Under the pieces are notes generated by a model. It did no database searches, had not been told where the DNA came from, and saw only the letters and a list, made by a program, of their open reading frames with translations. The position numbers and the translations under genes were made by a program. From NCBI GenBank assembly GCA_003989065.1, contig RXIW01000024.1:1-44707 (forward strand): 44,707 nt of DNA. Direction: 5' to 3'. This document shows, piece by piece, positions 17,007 to 27,349 of the stretch (positions within the stretch are counted from its first letter, which is position 1; every line of letters begins with the position of its first letter). The DNA comes from Candidatus Competibacteraceae bacterium. Lineage in GTDB: Bacteria > Pseudomonadota > Gammaproteobacteria > Competibacterales > Competibacteraceae.

Positions 17007-18659
17007 TTGCGGCCAGACGTGGAAAATCCGGTGACAGCGGCTGCGGCCGCGCCTTTGCTCGAAGTGCGCGACCTCTCGGTGTACTTTGGTGCACTGCCGG
17101 CGGTTGCGCAGGTTTCGTTTACCCTGAACCGGGGCGAGACCCTGGCGCTGGTGGGGGAGAGCGGTTCCGGCAAATCGGTATCGGCGCTGTCGATCCTGCA
17201 ACTGCTGCCGTATCCGCACGCCCGCCATCCCAGCGGCAGCATCCGCCTGCGCGGCGAGGAGTTGTTGGGCGCGTCGCCGACCCGGTTGCGGCAGGTGCGC
17301 GGCAATCAGATCGCCATGGTGTTTCAGGAGCCGATGACCTCGCTCAATCCCTTGCATTCCATCGAGAAGCAGATCGGCGAGACGCTGATGCTGCACAAGG
17401 GGTTGAGCGGCGCTCGACTGCGGGCGCGGGTTTGCGAGCTGCTGGAGCTGGTCGGGTTGCCGGATGCGACGCGTCGGCTGAATGCGCTGCCGCATGAGCT
17501 GTCCGGCGGTCAGCGCCAGCGGGTGATGATCGCCATGGCGCTGGCCAATGATCCCGACATCCTCATCGCCGACGAGCCGACCACCGCTCTGGATGTCACC
17601 ATCCAGGCTCAGATTCTCAAGCTGCTGCAAGATTTGCAGGCCCGGTTCGGTCTGGCGATCCTGTTCATCACCCACGATCTCGGGTTGGTGCGCAAGATGG
17701 CCGATCGGGTCTGCGTGATGCGCGCCGGTGCGGTGGTGGAGACCGGTGCGGTGGCGGAGCTGTTCGCCGATCCGCAACAGCCTTATACCCGTCAATTGTT
17801 GGCGGCCGAACCTCGAGGCGAACCGCCGCCAGCGCTGGAGAACGCCCCGGAAGTGCTGGCGAGTGAGCAACTGAAAATCTGGTTCCCGCTGCGCCGTGGC
17901 CTGTTCGGCCGAGTGATGGAGCACATCAAGGCGGTCGATGGGGTCAGTGTCAGCGTGCGAGAAGGACAGACGCTGGGCGTGGTGGGGGAAAGCGGTTCCG
18001 GCAAGACCACTTTGGGCCTGGGTCTGCTGCGATTGCTGGCCAGTCAGGGCGCAATCCGCTTCATGGGCCAGCGCATCGATGGCTTGTCCAATGCCACGCT
18101 ACGTCCGCTGCGCCGGGGTATGCAGATCGTGTTTCAGGACCCGTACGGCTCGCTCAATCCGCGGCTGTCGGTGGGCGAGATCGTCGCGGAAGGTTTGCAG
18201 GTCCATGGCCTGATCCGAGCGCGTGAGGCGTTGCGCGCCCGCATCAGTCAGGCACTGGAAGAAGTCGGGCTGGACCCGGCCACCCAGGACCGTTATCCGC
18301 ACGAATTTTCCGGTGGCCAACGGCAGCGCATCGCCATCGCCCGCGCCCTGGTGTTGCAGCCGCGCCTGCTGGTGCTGGACGAGCCGACCAGCGCCCTCGA
18401 TGTGTCGGTGCAGGCGCAGATCGTCGATCTGCTGCGCGACTTGCAGCACCGCTACCGCTTGGCCTATGTGTTCATCAGCCACGATCTGCGAGTGGTGCGC
18501 GCCTTGGCCAACCATGTGCTGGTGATGAAGAGCGGCCGGGTGGTCGAGGCCGGCCCGACCCGCCAGATCTTCGCTGCGCCCCAGCATCCCTATACCCAAG
18601 CGCTGTTGGCTGCCGCCCTGAATCTGGAAGCGGTCGGCAATGGCGCGGTGGCGACTTGA
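17007..18659 (+). CDS. ABC transporter with two ATP-binding domains (oligopeptide/YejF type)
   Basis: A 550-residue cytoplasmic ATPase made of two complete ABC cassettes of the oligopeptide/dipeptide importer class, like YejF or a fused OppD-OppF. The first has Walker [10 protein letters not shown]-loop [10 protein letters not shown], signature LSGGQRQR and Walker B ILIADEPT; the second has [28 protein letters not shown] and LLVLDEPT. Each cassette ends with the oligopeptide-family QPYTRQLL or HPYTQALL segment. No permease or binding protein lies next to it, so the transported substrate is unknown. The TTG at 17007 (3 bp after cysNC) is tentative; GTGs at 17019 and 17031 are alternatives. Confidence 0.9.
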   Translation: MRPDVENPVTAAAAAPLLEVRDLSVYFGALPAVAQVSFTLNRGETLALVGESGSGKSVSALSILQLLPYPHARHPSGSIRLRGEELLGASPTRLRQVRGNQIAMVFQEPMTSLNPLHSIEKQIGETLMLHKGLSGARLRARVCELLELVGLPDATRRLNALPHELSGGQRQRVMIAMALANDPDILIADEPTTALDVTIQAQILKLLQDLQARFGLAILFITHDLGLVRKMADRVCVMRAGAVVETGAVAELFADPQQPYTRQLLAAEPRGEPPPALENAPEVLASEQLKIWFPLRRGLFGRVMEHIKAVDGVSVSVREGQTLGVVGESGSGKTTLGLGLLRLLASQGAIRFMGQRIDGLSNATLRPLRRGMQIVFQDPYGSLNPRLSVGEIVAEGLQVHGLIRAREALRARISQALEEVGLDPATQDRYPHEFSGGQRQRIAIARALVLQPRLLVLDEPTSALDVSVQAQIVDLLRDLQHRYRLAYVFISHDLRVVRALANHVLVMKSGRVVEAGPTRQIFAAPQHPYTQALLAAALNLEAVGNGAVAT

Positions 18660-18660
18660 G

Positions 18661-19122
18661 ATGACCGACGATAGCGATGATTGGGTGTTGCTGTTCAGTG
18701 ATGGGGCCTGCTCCGGCAATCCCGGTCCCGGCGGTTGGGGAGTGTTGTTGCGCTACGGCCAGCATGAGAAGGAGCTGTCCGGTGGCGAAGCGGCCACCAC
18801 CAACAACCGCATGGAATTGTTGGCGCTGATTCACGGTCTGGAGGCGCTGAAGCGGTCGGCGCGGGTGCGGATTTGCACCGACAGCCAGTACGTGATGAAA
18901 GGCATGACTGAATGGCTGGCAGGCTGGAAGCGGCGCGGCTGGCTGACCGCCGACCGCCAGCCGGTCAAGAACGTGGATCTGTGGCAGCGACTGGAAGTGG
19001 CGCTGGCCCCGCATCGGGTGGAATGGCAATGGGTGCGCGGTCACAGCGGTCATCCCGACAACGAACGGGTGGATGCTCTGGCGCGGCGGGCGATTGTCCG
19101 CCGATCATCGAATTCCAACTGA
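18661..19122 (+). CDS. rnhA: Ribonuclease HI
   Basis: RNase HI cleaves the RNA strand of RNA-DNA hybrids, removing R-loops and primers. The 153-residue product has the carboxylate tetrad D14 ([11 protein letters not shown]), E52 (NNRMELLAL), D74 (CTDSQYV) and D138 (NERVDALA), plus the conserved H128 in the flexible loop (RGHSGHPD). I start at ATG 18661, one base after the previous stop, since this gives the normal length. It is followed closely by dnaQ; the two are adjacent in many proteobacteria, though often divergent. Confidence 0.97.
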   Translation: MTDDSDDWVLLFSDGACSGNPGPGGWGVLLRYGQHEKELSGGEAATTNNRMELLALIHGLEALKRSARVRICTDSQYVMKGMTEWLAGWKRRGWLTADRQPVKNVDLWQRLEVALAPHRVEWQWVRGHSGHPDNERVDALARRAIVRRSSNSN

Positions 19123-19137
19123 ACGGCGGGCGAAATC

Positions 19138-19866
19138 ATGCGCGAACGACAAGTTGTCCTCGATACTGAAACCACCGGCCTCGATCCCGCCCAGGGACAT
19201 CGGGTGATCGAAATCGGTTGCATCGAGCTGTTGAACCGGCGGCTGACCGGCCAGCATTTCCATGTCTATCTGCAGCCGGATCGGCGCATCGATGCCGAGG
19301 CGATCAAGATCCACGGCATCACCAACGAGTTTCTGGCCGACCAGCCGCGCTTCGCCGAGGTCGCCGAAGAGTTCCTGGATTTCGTCCGGGATGCCGAGTT
19401 GATCATCCACAACGCGGCCTTCGACCTGAATTTCCTCAACCACGAGTTGCGGCGGTGCGGACGCGGCCAGCCCAGTCTGGAGCAATTGTGCACGGTCGAG
19501 GACACCCTGCTGCTGGCTCGCCAGCGCCATCCTGGCCAGCGCAACAGCCTGGATGCCTTGTGCAAGCGCTATGCGATCGACAATTCGCAGCGCACTCTGC
19601 ACGGGGCCTTGCTGGATGCGGAGATCCTGGCCGACGTCTACCTGGCGATGACCCGGCAGCAGGGCTCGATGTTCGAGCAGGAAGCTACCCATCCGGCGAC
19701 CCCGCACCATGAGGACAGCCAGCGGGTGATCGGCCCGCGCAACCGGTCGCCGTTGCCGGTGTTGCGGGCCGCCGCCGAAGATTGCGCCGAGCACGAGCGC
19801 TACCTCGACCTGCTGGACAAGAGCGGCGGCGGTCCATGCGTCTGGCGGCGCTTGGAATCGGCGTGA
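19138..19866 (+). CDS. dnaQ: DNA polymerase III epsilon subunit (proofreading exonuclease)
   Basis: DnaQ is the 3'-5' proofreading exonuclease of the replicative polymerase core. The 242-residue protein shows the DEDDh pattern: Exo I DTETTGLD at residues 7-14, HGITNEFL, Exo II HNAAFDLNFLNHEL, and Exo III LHGALLDAEILADVY with the catalytic His. The C-terminal part after about residue 180, which in E. coli binds the alpha subunit, is short and ends SGGGPCVWRRLESA. It begins 15 bp after rnhA, consistent with an rnhA-dnaQ operon. Confidence 0.96.
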   Translation: MRERQVVLDTETTGLDPAQGHRVIEIGCIELLNRRLTGQHFHVYLQPDRRIDAEAIKIHGITNEFLADQPRFAEVAEEFLDFVRDAELIIHNAAFDLNFLNHELRRCGRGQPSLEQLCTVEDTLLLARQRHPGQRNSLDALCKRYAIDNSQRTLHGALLDAEILADVYLAMTRQQGSMFEQEATHPATPHHEDSQRVIGPRNRSPLPVLRAAAEDCAEHERYLDLLDKSGGGPCVWRRLESA

Positions 19867-19927
19867 TTTTTCTCCAGTAGCTGCCCTGTATCGGCATCCG
19901 CCGCATGTGGATGCTCTGATGCTTTCA

Positions 19928-20974
19928 TCATTGCAGTGGCAGTGTTTTCAGTTCGCTGGCATTGCTTTGCGTTTGTTGGCGTTCTAGCAGCGGCATGGGA
20001 ACCAGTCCCCAGTCCAATAGATAGCCACGCGTTGAAATGGCCGCCTCGGAAGTGATTTCGGTCAGATAGTCTTTTAGCCCAGGAATGGATGTGGCGTGAC
20101 TCTTTTTGACATAGAGAAGTAGAGGACGCGTCAGTGGGTACAGGTTGTGGGATATGCTCCCTGGCAGTGGTTCAATGCCATCGATGGGTAAATTCGTCAA
20201 ACCGGTATCACGCAAGAATGTATCTGAAAAAATACCGAGGATATTGGAATTGTTTTTCAAATCCTGGATGGCTGCAGTGTGCTCTTTGTATTCGTTATAG
20301 ACATTGTCTTTGCGGAAGGAACGGCAGACGGTTTCGAAGGTTTTGGGATCGGTGGCTTCCAAAGCTTTAAGGGCAGGAATTTGTTTGCATCCCTCTACCA
20401 TGATCTCACTGATGATGCTTCCCTGAATAGCGTAGCTTGCGTTCGGGCCCCATAGCTGAATTTTGCTATCTGGGAGTTTCCCGTTGATTTCATTCCATTT
20501 TTTGTAAGGGTTTGGGATGATTTTGGCGCTTTCTTCAGGATCCGGAATATCTTTGGCCATGGCCAGAAACAGATCTTTACGGGTCAGATCCTTGAATTCT
20601 CGTCCTTCTCCCTGGCGAGCGACGACGATGGCGGTATAGCCGATCTTGAGTTCGACCATTTCTTTGACGCCATTTTTTTTACACATTTCCATTTCGGATG
20701 ATTTCACCGGACGTGTACCCAGGACGATATCCGGTGTATCGATTCCAGAGCCGGCGCAAAATTGCTTGAATCCCGCATCTGTTCCTATGCCTTGAATCTC
20801 AGGGGATTTTTTCAGTACAGCGGCTTTTTTGAGGCGATCGGCCACCTCTGTTGCGAGAGGAGTAATGACGTACGAGCCGACAATGGTGATGTAGTCTCTG
20901 GCCGTCTGAGCGTGGACAGCGCCCACCATAACGAGGGTTGCCATGATAGTCATAGCAAAACGTGTTCTGATCAT
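19928..20974 (-). CDS. PstS-like substrate-binding protein
   Basis: A 348-residue exported protein with a signal peptide (MTIMATLVMVGAVHAQ, cleavage near residue 23) and the periplasmic binding fold of the phosphate-binding (PstS, PBP-like) group: ITIVGSYVITPLATEVADRL near the N-terminus, IVLGTRPVKSSE and a GYTAIVVAR strand. Phosphate specificity is not proven, since the usual phosphate-loop residues cannot be confirmed by eye, and no pstCAB genes are nearby. An AGGAG site lies upstream of the ATG. The gene follows the epimerase by 31 bp on the same strand. It is visibly richer in A and T than its neighbours, with many Lys and Asn codons, which suggests a different origin. Confidence 0.78.
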   Translation of the reverse strand: MIRTRFAMTIMATLVMVGAVHAQTARDYITIVGSYVITPLATEVADRLKKAAVLKKSPEIQGIGTDAGFKQFCAGSGIDTPDIVLGTRPVKSSEMEMCKKNGVKEMVELKIGYTAIVVARQGEGREFKDLTRKDLFLAMAKDIPDPEESAKIIPNPYKKWNEINGKLPDSKIQLWGPNASYAIQGSIISEIMVEGCKQIPALKALEATDPKTFETVCRSFRKDNVYNEYKEHTAAIQDLKNNSNILGIFSDTFLRDTGLTNLPIDGIEPLPGSISHNLYPLTRPLLLYVKKSHATSIPGLKDYLTEITSEAAISTRGYLLDWGLVPMPLLERQQTQSNASELKTLPLQ

Positions 20975-21005
20975 GAGTCGCTCCTGATTTTACGTTGTTA
21001 TGTTT

Positions 21006-22016
21006 TTATGTTCGATAATACTCGCGGTACCAGGCGACAAAACGAGCCACGCCTTCCTCGACGGATGTGGTCGGACGGTAGCCGAAATCCTGTTCCAATG
21101 CTTCGATGTCGGCATAGGTATCCGGCACATCGCCTGGCTGCATCGGCAGCAGGTTCTTGATCGCCTTGCGGCCCAGGCAATTTTCCAGCACTTCGATATA
21201 GCGCAGCAGTTCGACCGGGCGGTGGCTGCCGATGTTGTACAGGCGATAAGGCGCGTGGCTGGTGGCCGGGTCCGGCGCGTCACCCGACCAGGCCGGGTTG
21301 GGGGTTGCGATCTGATCCAGTACCCGCACCACCCCCTCGACGATGTCGTCGATATAGGTGAAATCACGCCGGTGCTGGCCGTAATTGAATACGTTGATCG
21401 GCTGGCCGGCCAGAATGTTGCGGGTGAACTGGAACAGGGCCATGTCGGGCCGTCCCCAGGGGCCATAGACCGTGAAGAAGCGCAGCCCGGTGACCGGCAG
21501 GCCAAACAGGTGGCTGTAGGAATGCGCCATCAGTTCGTTGGCCTTCTTGGTGGCGGCGTACAGGCTGACCGGATGGTCGACATTGTCGTGCACCGAGAAC
21601 GGTGTCCGGGTGTTGGCCCCGTAGACCGAGCTGCTGGAAGCGTAGACCAGATGCTCGACGGCGTGATGGCGGCAGGCTTCGAGGATGTTGACGAAGCCGA
21701 CCAGATTGGCGTCCACGTAGGCGTGCGGATTCTGCAGCGAATAGCGCACGCCGGCTTGGGCCGCCAGATTGACCACCCGCTGCGGTCGATGGCGGGCGAA
21801 GGTCTCGGTCAAAGCCGCCCGATCCTCCAGGCTGGCCCGCACCTCGGTGAAAGCGGGCCAGGCGGCCTGCAGGCGATCGAGCCGGGCTTGTTTCAGCTGG
21901 ACGTCGTAGTAATCGTTCAGATTGTCGAGGCCGATGACCTCATCGCCTCGCGCCAGCAGGCGCTGGGCCAGGGCCGAGCCGATGAAGCCGGCGCTGCCAG
22001 TGATCAGGATTTTCAT
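21006..22016 (-). CDS. NAD-dependent nucleotide-sugar epimerase (UDP-glucuronate 4-epimerase-like)
   Basis: A 336-residue short-chain dehydrogenase of the extended type. The N-terminal NAD loop is [10 protein letters not shown] (G7-G13); [15 protein letters not shown] carries the catalytic serine region and [10 protein letters not shown] the Tyr-x3-Lys pair. The opening [17 protein letters not shown] and the tail match bacterial UDP-glucuronate 4-epimerases, which make UDP-galacturonate for capsule or LPS. The ATG at 22016 overlaps the stop of the upstream dehydrogenase (ATGA), so the two enzymes are coupled. The dehydrogenase would supply the uronate substrate; the exact sugar is inferred. 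Confidence 0.9.
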   Translation of the reverse strand: MKILITGSAGFIGSALAQRLLARGDEVIGLDNLNDYYDVQLKQARLDRLQAAWPAFTEVRASLEDRAALTETFARHRPQRVVNLAAQAGVRYSLQNPHAYVDANLVGFVNILEACRHHAVEHLVYASSSSVYGANTRTPFSVHDNVDHPVSLYAATKKANELMAHSYSHLFGLPVTGLRFFTVYGPWGRPDMALFQFTRNILAGQPINVFNYGQHRRDFTYIDDIVEGVVRVLDQIATPNPAWSGDAPDPATSHAPYRLYNIGSHRPVELLRYIEVLENCLGRKAIKNLLPMQPGDVPDTYADIEALEQDFGYRPTTSVEEGVARFVAWYREYYRT

Positions 22017-23290
22017 AGACGACCGTCCACCATGTCGGCAGGCAATAGATATTTGACATCGAACAACACGGCGCCGGGTTTGCCCAGCGCCCGGATGGCC
22101 GTCGCCCCCAGTTCGCGGAACTGCCGATGGGCCACCGCCAGGATGATGGCGTCGTAATGACCGGGTTGCGGCTGGGCCACCGGCTCGATGCCGTATTCGT
22201 GCAGCGCTTCCTGCGGATCGACCCAGGGGTCGTAGACATCGACCTGCGCGTGGTAGTCGCGAAATTCCTGTACGATATCCACCACACGGGTGTTGCGCAG
22301 ATCCGGACAGTTTTCCTTGAAGGTGAGTCCCAGGACCAGGATACGGGCATCCATGGCCGGCACCCGGCGCTGGTTCATCAGTTTGACCACCCGCTGCACC
22401 ACATAGGCGCCCATGCCGTCGTTGATGCGTCGACCGGCCAGGATCATTTCCGGGTGATAGCCGATCTCCTGGGCCTTGTAGGTCAGGTAGTAGGGATCGA
22501 CCCCGATGCAGTGACCGCCGACCAGACCGGGCCGGAAGGGCAGGAAATTCCACTTGGTGCCGGCGGCGGCCAGCACTTCTTCGGTATCGATGCCCAGGCG
22601 GTTGAACAGCAGCGCCAATTCGTTGATCAGGGCGATGTTGACGTCGCGCTGGGTGTTCTCGATCACCTTGGCCGCTTCGGCGACGCGAATGCTGCTGGCT
22701 CGGTGGGTGCCGGCGGTGATGATGCTGCCGTAAAGGGCATCGACGAAGGCCGCTGCCGCTGGGGTCGAGCCGGCGGTGATCTTGCGGATCGTGGTGAGCC
22801 GGTGCTCCTGATCGCCGGGGTTGATGCGTTCCGGACTGTAGCCGGCGAAGAAATCGATGTTGAAACGCAAGCCCGATTCCTGCGCCAGGATCGGTACGCA
22901 CACTTCCTCGGTGGCGCCGGGGTAGACGGTGGATTCGTAGACGACCACATCGCCCGGTTTTAGCAAGCGGCCCACGGTGGTGCTGGCGCCGATCAGCGGT
23001 CGAAAATCCGGTCGGCGGTATGGGTCCACCGGAGTGGGGACCGTGACGATGTAGACGTTGCAGTCGGCCAGATCCTCGGCGCGACTGGTGTAGCGCAACT
23101 GCTGGGTTTGCTGTAGTTCCGTGGTGGAAACCTCCAGCGTGCTGTCGATGCCGTTTTGCAAGGCTCGAACTCGCGCTGCGCTGATATCCAGGCCGCAGGT
23201 GGGAAAACGCTTGCCGAATTCGACCGCCAGCGGCAGGCCGACGTAGCCGAGGCCGATGATGCCGATGCGGGTGGTGGCGAGGTCAAACAT
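22013..23290 (-). CDS. Nucleotide-sugar 6-dehydrogenase (WbpO/TviB-like)
   Basis: A 425-residue NAD-dependent enzyme that oxidises the C6 of a UDP-sugar to the uronic acid. The N-terminal Rossmann motif is [11 protein letters not shown]; the catalytic cysteine is C261 in [12 protein letters not shown]; the C-terminal domain has [15 protein letters not shown]. The [10 protein letters not shown] and [13 protein letters not shown] patterns resemble the UDP-HexNAc dehydrogenase branch (WbpO, TviB) more than UDP-glucose dehydrogenases, so the substrate may be UDP-GlcNAc/GalNAc. The start at 23290 has a GGAG site nine bases upstream. The product probably feeds the epimerase for surface polysaccharide; the truncated O-antigen ligase about 9 kb away is the only other surface-polysaccharide gene here. 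Confidence 0.9.
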   Translation of the reverse strand: MFDLATTRIGIIGLGYVGLPLAVEFGKRFPTCGLDISAARVRALQNGIDSTLEVSTTELQQTQQLRYTSRAEDLADCNVYIVTVPTPVDPYRRPDFRPLIGASTTVGRLLKPGDVVVYESTVYPGATEEVCVPILAQESGLRFNIDFFAGYSPERINPGDQEHRLTTIRKITAGSTPAAAAFVDALYGSIITAGTHRASSIRVAEAAKVIENTQRDVNIALINELALLFNRLGIDTEEVLAAAGTKWNFLPFRPGLVGGHCIGVDPYYLTYKAQEIGYHPEMILAGRRINDGMGAYVVQRVVKLMNQRRVPAMDARILVLGLTFKENCPDLRNTRVVDIVQEFRDYHAQVDVYDPWVDPQEALHEYGIEPVAQPQPGHYDAIILAVAHRQFRELGATAIRALGKPGAVLFDVKYLLPADMVDGRL

Positions 23291-23451
23291 GCGATCAATC
23301 TCCTTCGTGGTCGCAGTCGACCGGTCCGGGATCAGGACGGGTCGACCGCGCCGCATGGGTGAAAAATCCATGGCCCAGATTCGGGGCCGCTGGCGCAGAA
23401 TCGCCGGATGGCGCTGGGCGGCCGCCGCAGCCAGTCCGGGCGGTTTGCCGC

Positions 23452-25578
23452 TTACGCCAGATACACCCGTTCCAGAGCTCCGCGCGAAACGTTGCCCTTA
23501 TTATCCTCCGCCTCGATGTAGTAACGCACGTCACCTGCACCGATCGGCAACTTGGCGGTGTAGTAGTTGGCGACGATGTTCGCGCCGGTCTGCGACGGAT
23601 ACGGGCCGTTGTCGGTCATCGCCAGGTGGGTTTCGCCGGTGGCGGCGCGCAGTACCAGCGTCACCCGCTTCAGGCCGCTGACGTCGTAGACGAAGGTATG
23701 CACGGTTCCCTCACGCGGGGCGTCGAGCAGGCAGCCCTGTCCCCAGCGTTTGCCGCCCGGATTTTCTGGGGTGACCCACGGGGCGAAGATGGTCGGACCG
23801 GTGCGATCGCGGCCCGCGCTCACGATCGCATCCACCGCGCTCTTGACCATGCCATAACCGGCGTTGGCGGCGTTGGTGACCTGCTGATCCCAGATGTGCT
23901 GGCCGGTCCAGTACCAGTAGCAGCTGGTTTCGGCGGTCAGCAGCAGCCGGCTGATATCGTCCAGCCATGGCTTGCCGGGATCGCTATCCTCCAGGGTGTG
24001 CGCCACGTTCTGGAACGCGGTCAGCACCGCCCAGGAATTCAGATCGGGCGAGTAGGGCTGGTCGTAGCGGCTGAACCACTTCATGAACTGCGGATCGCCA
24101 TTGTCGGCCCCGGCCCAGGAGCCCGGTTCGATGTGGGCGGCTTGGGTTGGATCGGGCGGGAAGCGGTCCAGATAGTCGTGCACCGTGGTCAGCTCGAAGC
24201 GCGGATCGCCTTGCAGCCATTGCACCAGTTGTCCGGTGTTGTGATTGTAGTAACTGTCCGCGCCGCCGCCGTGATTGTCGCCGTCGGAATGCAGCAGGAA
24301 GAACGGCGGGTGCTGGGGATCGAAACTGCCGCTATCGACGATCTGGTTGTAGACCTGGCCCAGCACGTCGGGGTATTGCAGCGCGCCGAAGCCGCCGCGG
24401 GCGTCTTCGTTGCCAATGTAGCGCTCGGCCGGCACTGCGATGATCTTGTGGATCTGCCCATCCGGATCTTCGTACTGGACGTATTCCGGTTTCAACAGGC
24501 TGGGCGAGATGCGCGAGCCAGCCCAGATGTTGCGCAGTTGCAGCCAGTCGCTGACCGGTGGGTTGACCTGATCGGCCGGATTGGGCGGCAGCATACCCTC
24601 GTTGATGCCGGCGTAGGGGTAGTCCTTGCAGGCGCGGAAGCGATGGATGGAATCGTAGATCACCGCTTTGACCCCAGCCTGATTCAGCGCCGGGATCATT
24701 CGAATGTGAAAGGCGGTTTCCGGCGGGAACATCACGCTGGAGGCTTCGATCCCGAAGGCCGAGCGAATGATATCGCGGTGCCACACCACCTGTTTGACGA
24801 TGTCGCGGTCGGGGATCAGCGCCATCAGCGGATGAAAGAAACCGAAGGCCACGAAATCGACTCGTGGATGGCCGAGCACGGTCTTTTCCTGGGCCACGGC
24901 GCGCAGCTCATTGTTCCAACCGCCGAAGCATCCACCACACAGACCATCGGCGGCGCAGCGGTCGAGTTGTTCGATCAGCGAGCCGCTCCAGCTGGTCGAC
25001 AGTCCGGCGTGGGGGAGACCGCCGCCGACATATTGGCGTACGGCGGTCGGAATGAAGTGGGTGTAGGGACCGCCGCGCGCCCCGAAGATCGAATCCTTCT
25101 CGCCGTCCCAGTACATCCGGTCGGTGGCGTTGTAGTAGGGCTGGTGCATGTGTTTGTGGATGCCGAAATACAACTTGACCGGCGTATCGCCGGGGCCGGT
25201 TGCCACATGGATGACCGGTTGCGCCTTGACGTTGGGAGCGAGGCGCAGCCGGTGAAATTCCTTGATCCAGTCACCGCCGCCGGCCTGACGGATATCGGCC
25301 TTGCGACAGCCTTCGACCTGGACGGTGATCTCGCCCGGCCACAATAGGCCGGCGGGAATACTGGCGGTGTAGAGGTACTCACCAGCACTGACGGTTTCCT
25401 GAAGGGCGTCGCCCTTGATCAGTCGCTGTCCATCCGAGGCGTGCAGAATCACCTGTGGGAACGGAATCTTACCGTCGGTCCCGAAGGTGAGGGTAAAGGC
25501 TGGATTTTTACCAGATTCGTCGCATTGCAACGCGGTGGGCAGATCGATTCGCAGAATTCGGGTGAAGACGTCGGTCAT
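23452..25578 (-). CDS. Glycoside hydrolase family 57 protein
   Basis: A 708-residue protein with a GH57 catalytic barrel, the family of alpha-glucan-active amylases, glucanotransferases and branching enzymes. The family start motif is seen as [12 protein letters not shown] near residue 170; later segments include a Glu in [15 protein letters not shown] and an Asp-rich [16 protein letters not shown] that fit the conserved GH57 regions, though catalytic residues need an alignment. An N-terminal beta domain (about residues 1-150) and a C-terminal Ig-like domain ([11 protein letters not shown] to [14 protein letters not shown]) flank it. No signal peptide is apparent, so an intracellular glycogen role is likely. 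It is divergent from pyruvate kinase. Confidence 0.87.
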   Translation of the reverse strand: MTDVFTRILRIDLPTALQCDESGKNPAFTLTFGTDGKIPFPQVILHASDGQRLIKGDALQETVSAGEYLYTASIPAGLLWPGEITVQVEGCRKADIRQAGGGDWIKEFHRLRLAPNVKAQPVIHVATGPGDTPVKLYFGIHKHMHQPYYNATDRMYWDGEKDSIFGARGGPYTHFIPTAVRQYVGGGLPHAGLSTSWSGSLIEQLDRCAADGLCGGCFGGWNNELRAVAQEKTVLGHPRVDFVAFGFFHPLMALIPDRDIVKQVVWHRDIIRSAFGIEASSVMFPPETAFHIRMIPALNQAGVKAVIYDSIHRFRACKDYPYAGINEGMLPPNPADQVNPPVSDWLQLRNIWAGSRISPSLLKPEYVQYEDPDGQIHKIIAVPAERYIGNEDARGGFGALQYPDVLGQVYNQIVDSGSFDPQHPPFFLLHSDGDNHGGGADSYYNHNTGQLVQWLQGDPRFELTTVHDYLDRFPPDPTQAAHIEPGSWAGADNGDPQFMKWFSRYDQPYSPDLNSWAVLTAFQNVAHTLEDSDPGKPWLDDISRLLLTAETSCYWYWTGQHIWDQQVTNAANAGYGMVKSAVDAIVSAGRDRTGPTIFAPWVTPENPGGKRWGQGCLLDAPREGTVHTFVYDVSGLKRVTLVLRAATGETHLAMTDNGPYPSQTGANIVANYYTAKLPIGAGDVRYYIEAEDNKGNVSRGALERVYLA

Positions 25579-25795
25579 TGCGAAACCTCACGTGGGTGCC
25601 ATTACAGCAATCATTTTCAAGCGGGCTGGTGTGAATTGTAGTCAGGCTTGGAAATAATGCGGTCCGTGCAAGCCGCATTTGAGCGGATCTGCCGCATCCA
25701 TTACACTCCGAATGCCCGACCATAATAATAACATTTTGATTGATATGGTTTTTGCCAACCGCCCGGCGAGGGGCGACATCAAGCAGGGGAAAGTC

Positions 25796-27256
25796 ATGAA
25801 ATTCACCAAGATCGTGGCGACGCTGGGGCCGAACTCCCGCAATGCCGAGACCCTTGAGAAATTGTTGCGGGAAGGGGCGGACGTGATCCGGCTGAATTTC
25901 TCGCATGGCAATTTCGACGATCACGAGCTGGCGGTGCGCATGGTGCGCGCAGCGGCGGAAAAAGTGGGTCGGCACATCGCCATCTTCCAGGATTTGCAAG
26001 GCCCCAAGATTCGTCTCGGCCAATTGGACAGCGAGTTTCTCGAGGTGGGCGCCGGTGAAACGCTGGTCTTGAGCACCGATGAACTGGTAGGCGGCGTGCA
26101 CGATGGGGTCAAGAAAATCGCCATCGACTACCGCAGCCTGCACGACGAGGTCAAGCCCGGCGATCGCATCCTGATCGACGATGGCCTGTTCGAGCTGACG
26201 GTCGAGCGCATCGAGGGGCGCGAGATTGCCACCCGGGTGGTCAACGGTGGTCGCTTGAAGCCGCGCAAGGGGGTCAACCTGCCCAACTGCAAACTCAAGA
26301 TTTCGGCGATCACCGAGAAGGACCGTCACGACCTGCAGTTCGCCTACGACCAGGGCCTGGATTACGTGGCGCTGTCGTTCGTGCGCGCGGCCGACGACGT
26401 CAAGGAACTGATCGATCTGATGCTGACCGAGCACGGCCGCAAGATTCCGATCATCGCCAAGATCGAGAAGCCGGAAGCGTTCGAGCACATCGAGGAGATC
26501 ATCGCGGTCGCCGACGCCATCATGGTGGCGCGTGGCGATCTGGGGGTGGAGACCTCGCCGCAGGATGTGCCGGTCATGCAGAAGACCATCATCCGGCTCT
26601 GCAACCTGGCCGGCAAGCCGGTGATCACGGCCACCCAGATGCTGGAATCGATGATCACCAATCCTCGGCCGACCCGAGCCGAAGCCAACGATGTGGCCAA
26701 CGCCATTTTCGACGGGACCGACGCCATCATGCTGTCGGCCGAGACCGCTGCGGGCCAATATCCGGTCGAGGCGGTGCGGATGATGAAGAACATCGCCATG
26801 ACGGTCGAATCCAGCGATGTGTTCATGGCTTTGATGCAGCGGAATGTGCTGACCCAGGACGAACTACTGAGCAAGGCTTGCCTACGGGTCGAGGAGGCGG
26901 TCCACTTCGCTACCATCGATCTGGCCGACAAGATCAACGCCCGCTATATCGTCTGCTTTACCAATACCGGGGCCAGCGCCCTGGGTCTGATCAAATTTCG
27001 GCCCTCGATGCCGCTGATCGCCTTCAGTCACAAGCCGGCCACCCTGCGCAAACTGGCGCTGGGCTGGGGTGTGGAGCCGCGCCAGTTGGGGCTGGTCAGT
27101 TCGGTGGACGATCTGTTGAGCTCCGCCACCCATTTCCTGCTCAACAAGGGCATGGTGCAGGAAGGCGATATCCTGGTGTTCACCGCCGGCGTACCGGTCG
27201 GTGTGTTGGGCGGCACCAACATGATCAAGGTGACCAAGGTCGAGCGGATAGATTGA
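25796..27256 (+). CDS. pyk: Pyruvate kinase
   Basis: Pyruvate kinase converts phosphoenolpyruvate and ADP to pyruvate and ATP, the last step of glycolysis. From ATG 25796 (AGGGGA site upstream) the protein has 486 residues, the normal size. The signature IIAKIEKPEAFEHIEEI contains the active-site lysine, followed by MVARGDLGVE and TATQMLESMITNPRPTRAE. The C-terminal domain (from about residue 360) holds the allosteric site. A possible promoter lies in the divergent region with GH57 (TTACAC at 25701, TAATAA at 25723), but the match is modest. Confidence 0.97.
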   Translation: MKFTKIVATLGPNSRNAETLEKLLREGADVIRLNFSHGNFDDHELAVRMVRAAAEKVGRHIAIFQDLQGPKIRLGQLDSEFLEVGAGETLVLSTDELVGGVHDGVKKIAIDYRSLHDEVKPGDRILIDDGLFELTVERIEGREIATRVVNGGRLKPRKGVNLPNCKLKISAITEKDRHDLQFAYDQGLDYVALSFVRAADDVKELIDLMLTEHGRKIPIIAKIEKPEAFEHIEEIIAVADAIMVARGDLGVETSPQDVPVMQKTIIRLCNLAGKPVITATQMLESMITNPRPTRAEANDVANAIFDGTDAIMLSAETAAGQYPVEAVRMMKNIAMTVESSDVFMALMQRNVLTQDELLSKACLRVEEAVHFATIDLADKINARYIVCFTNTGASALGLIKFRPSMPLIAFSHKPATLRKLALGWGVEPRQLGLVSSVDDLLSSATHFLLNKGMVQEGDILVFTAGVPVGVLGGTNMIKVTKVERID

Positions 27257-27349
27257 TCAGCAGCTTGGACGCAGGTCCTGTAGAATCTTCCGGCCATTTG
27301 CCAGTCATAATGTCCGGCTACTTCGCTTGCGTCTCCGTAGAATCTGCCC

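Noticed and set aside
19894-19914. GCATCC/GGATGC hairpin between dnaQ and the binding protein
   Set aside because: Six base pairs with a nine-base loop and no T-run on either side; too weak to call a terminator.
23359-25347. 662-residue open frame on the plus strand
   Set aside because: Antisense to the GH57 gene, low-complexity and without start signals or family motifs.
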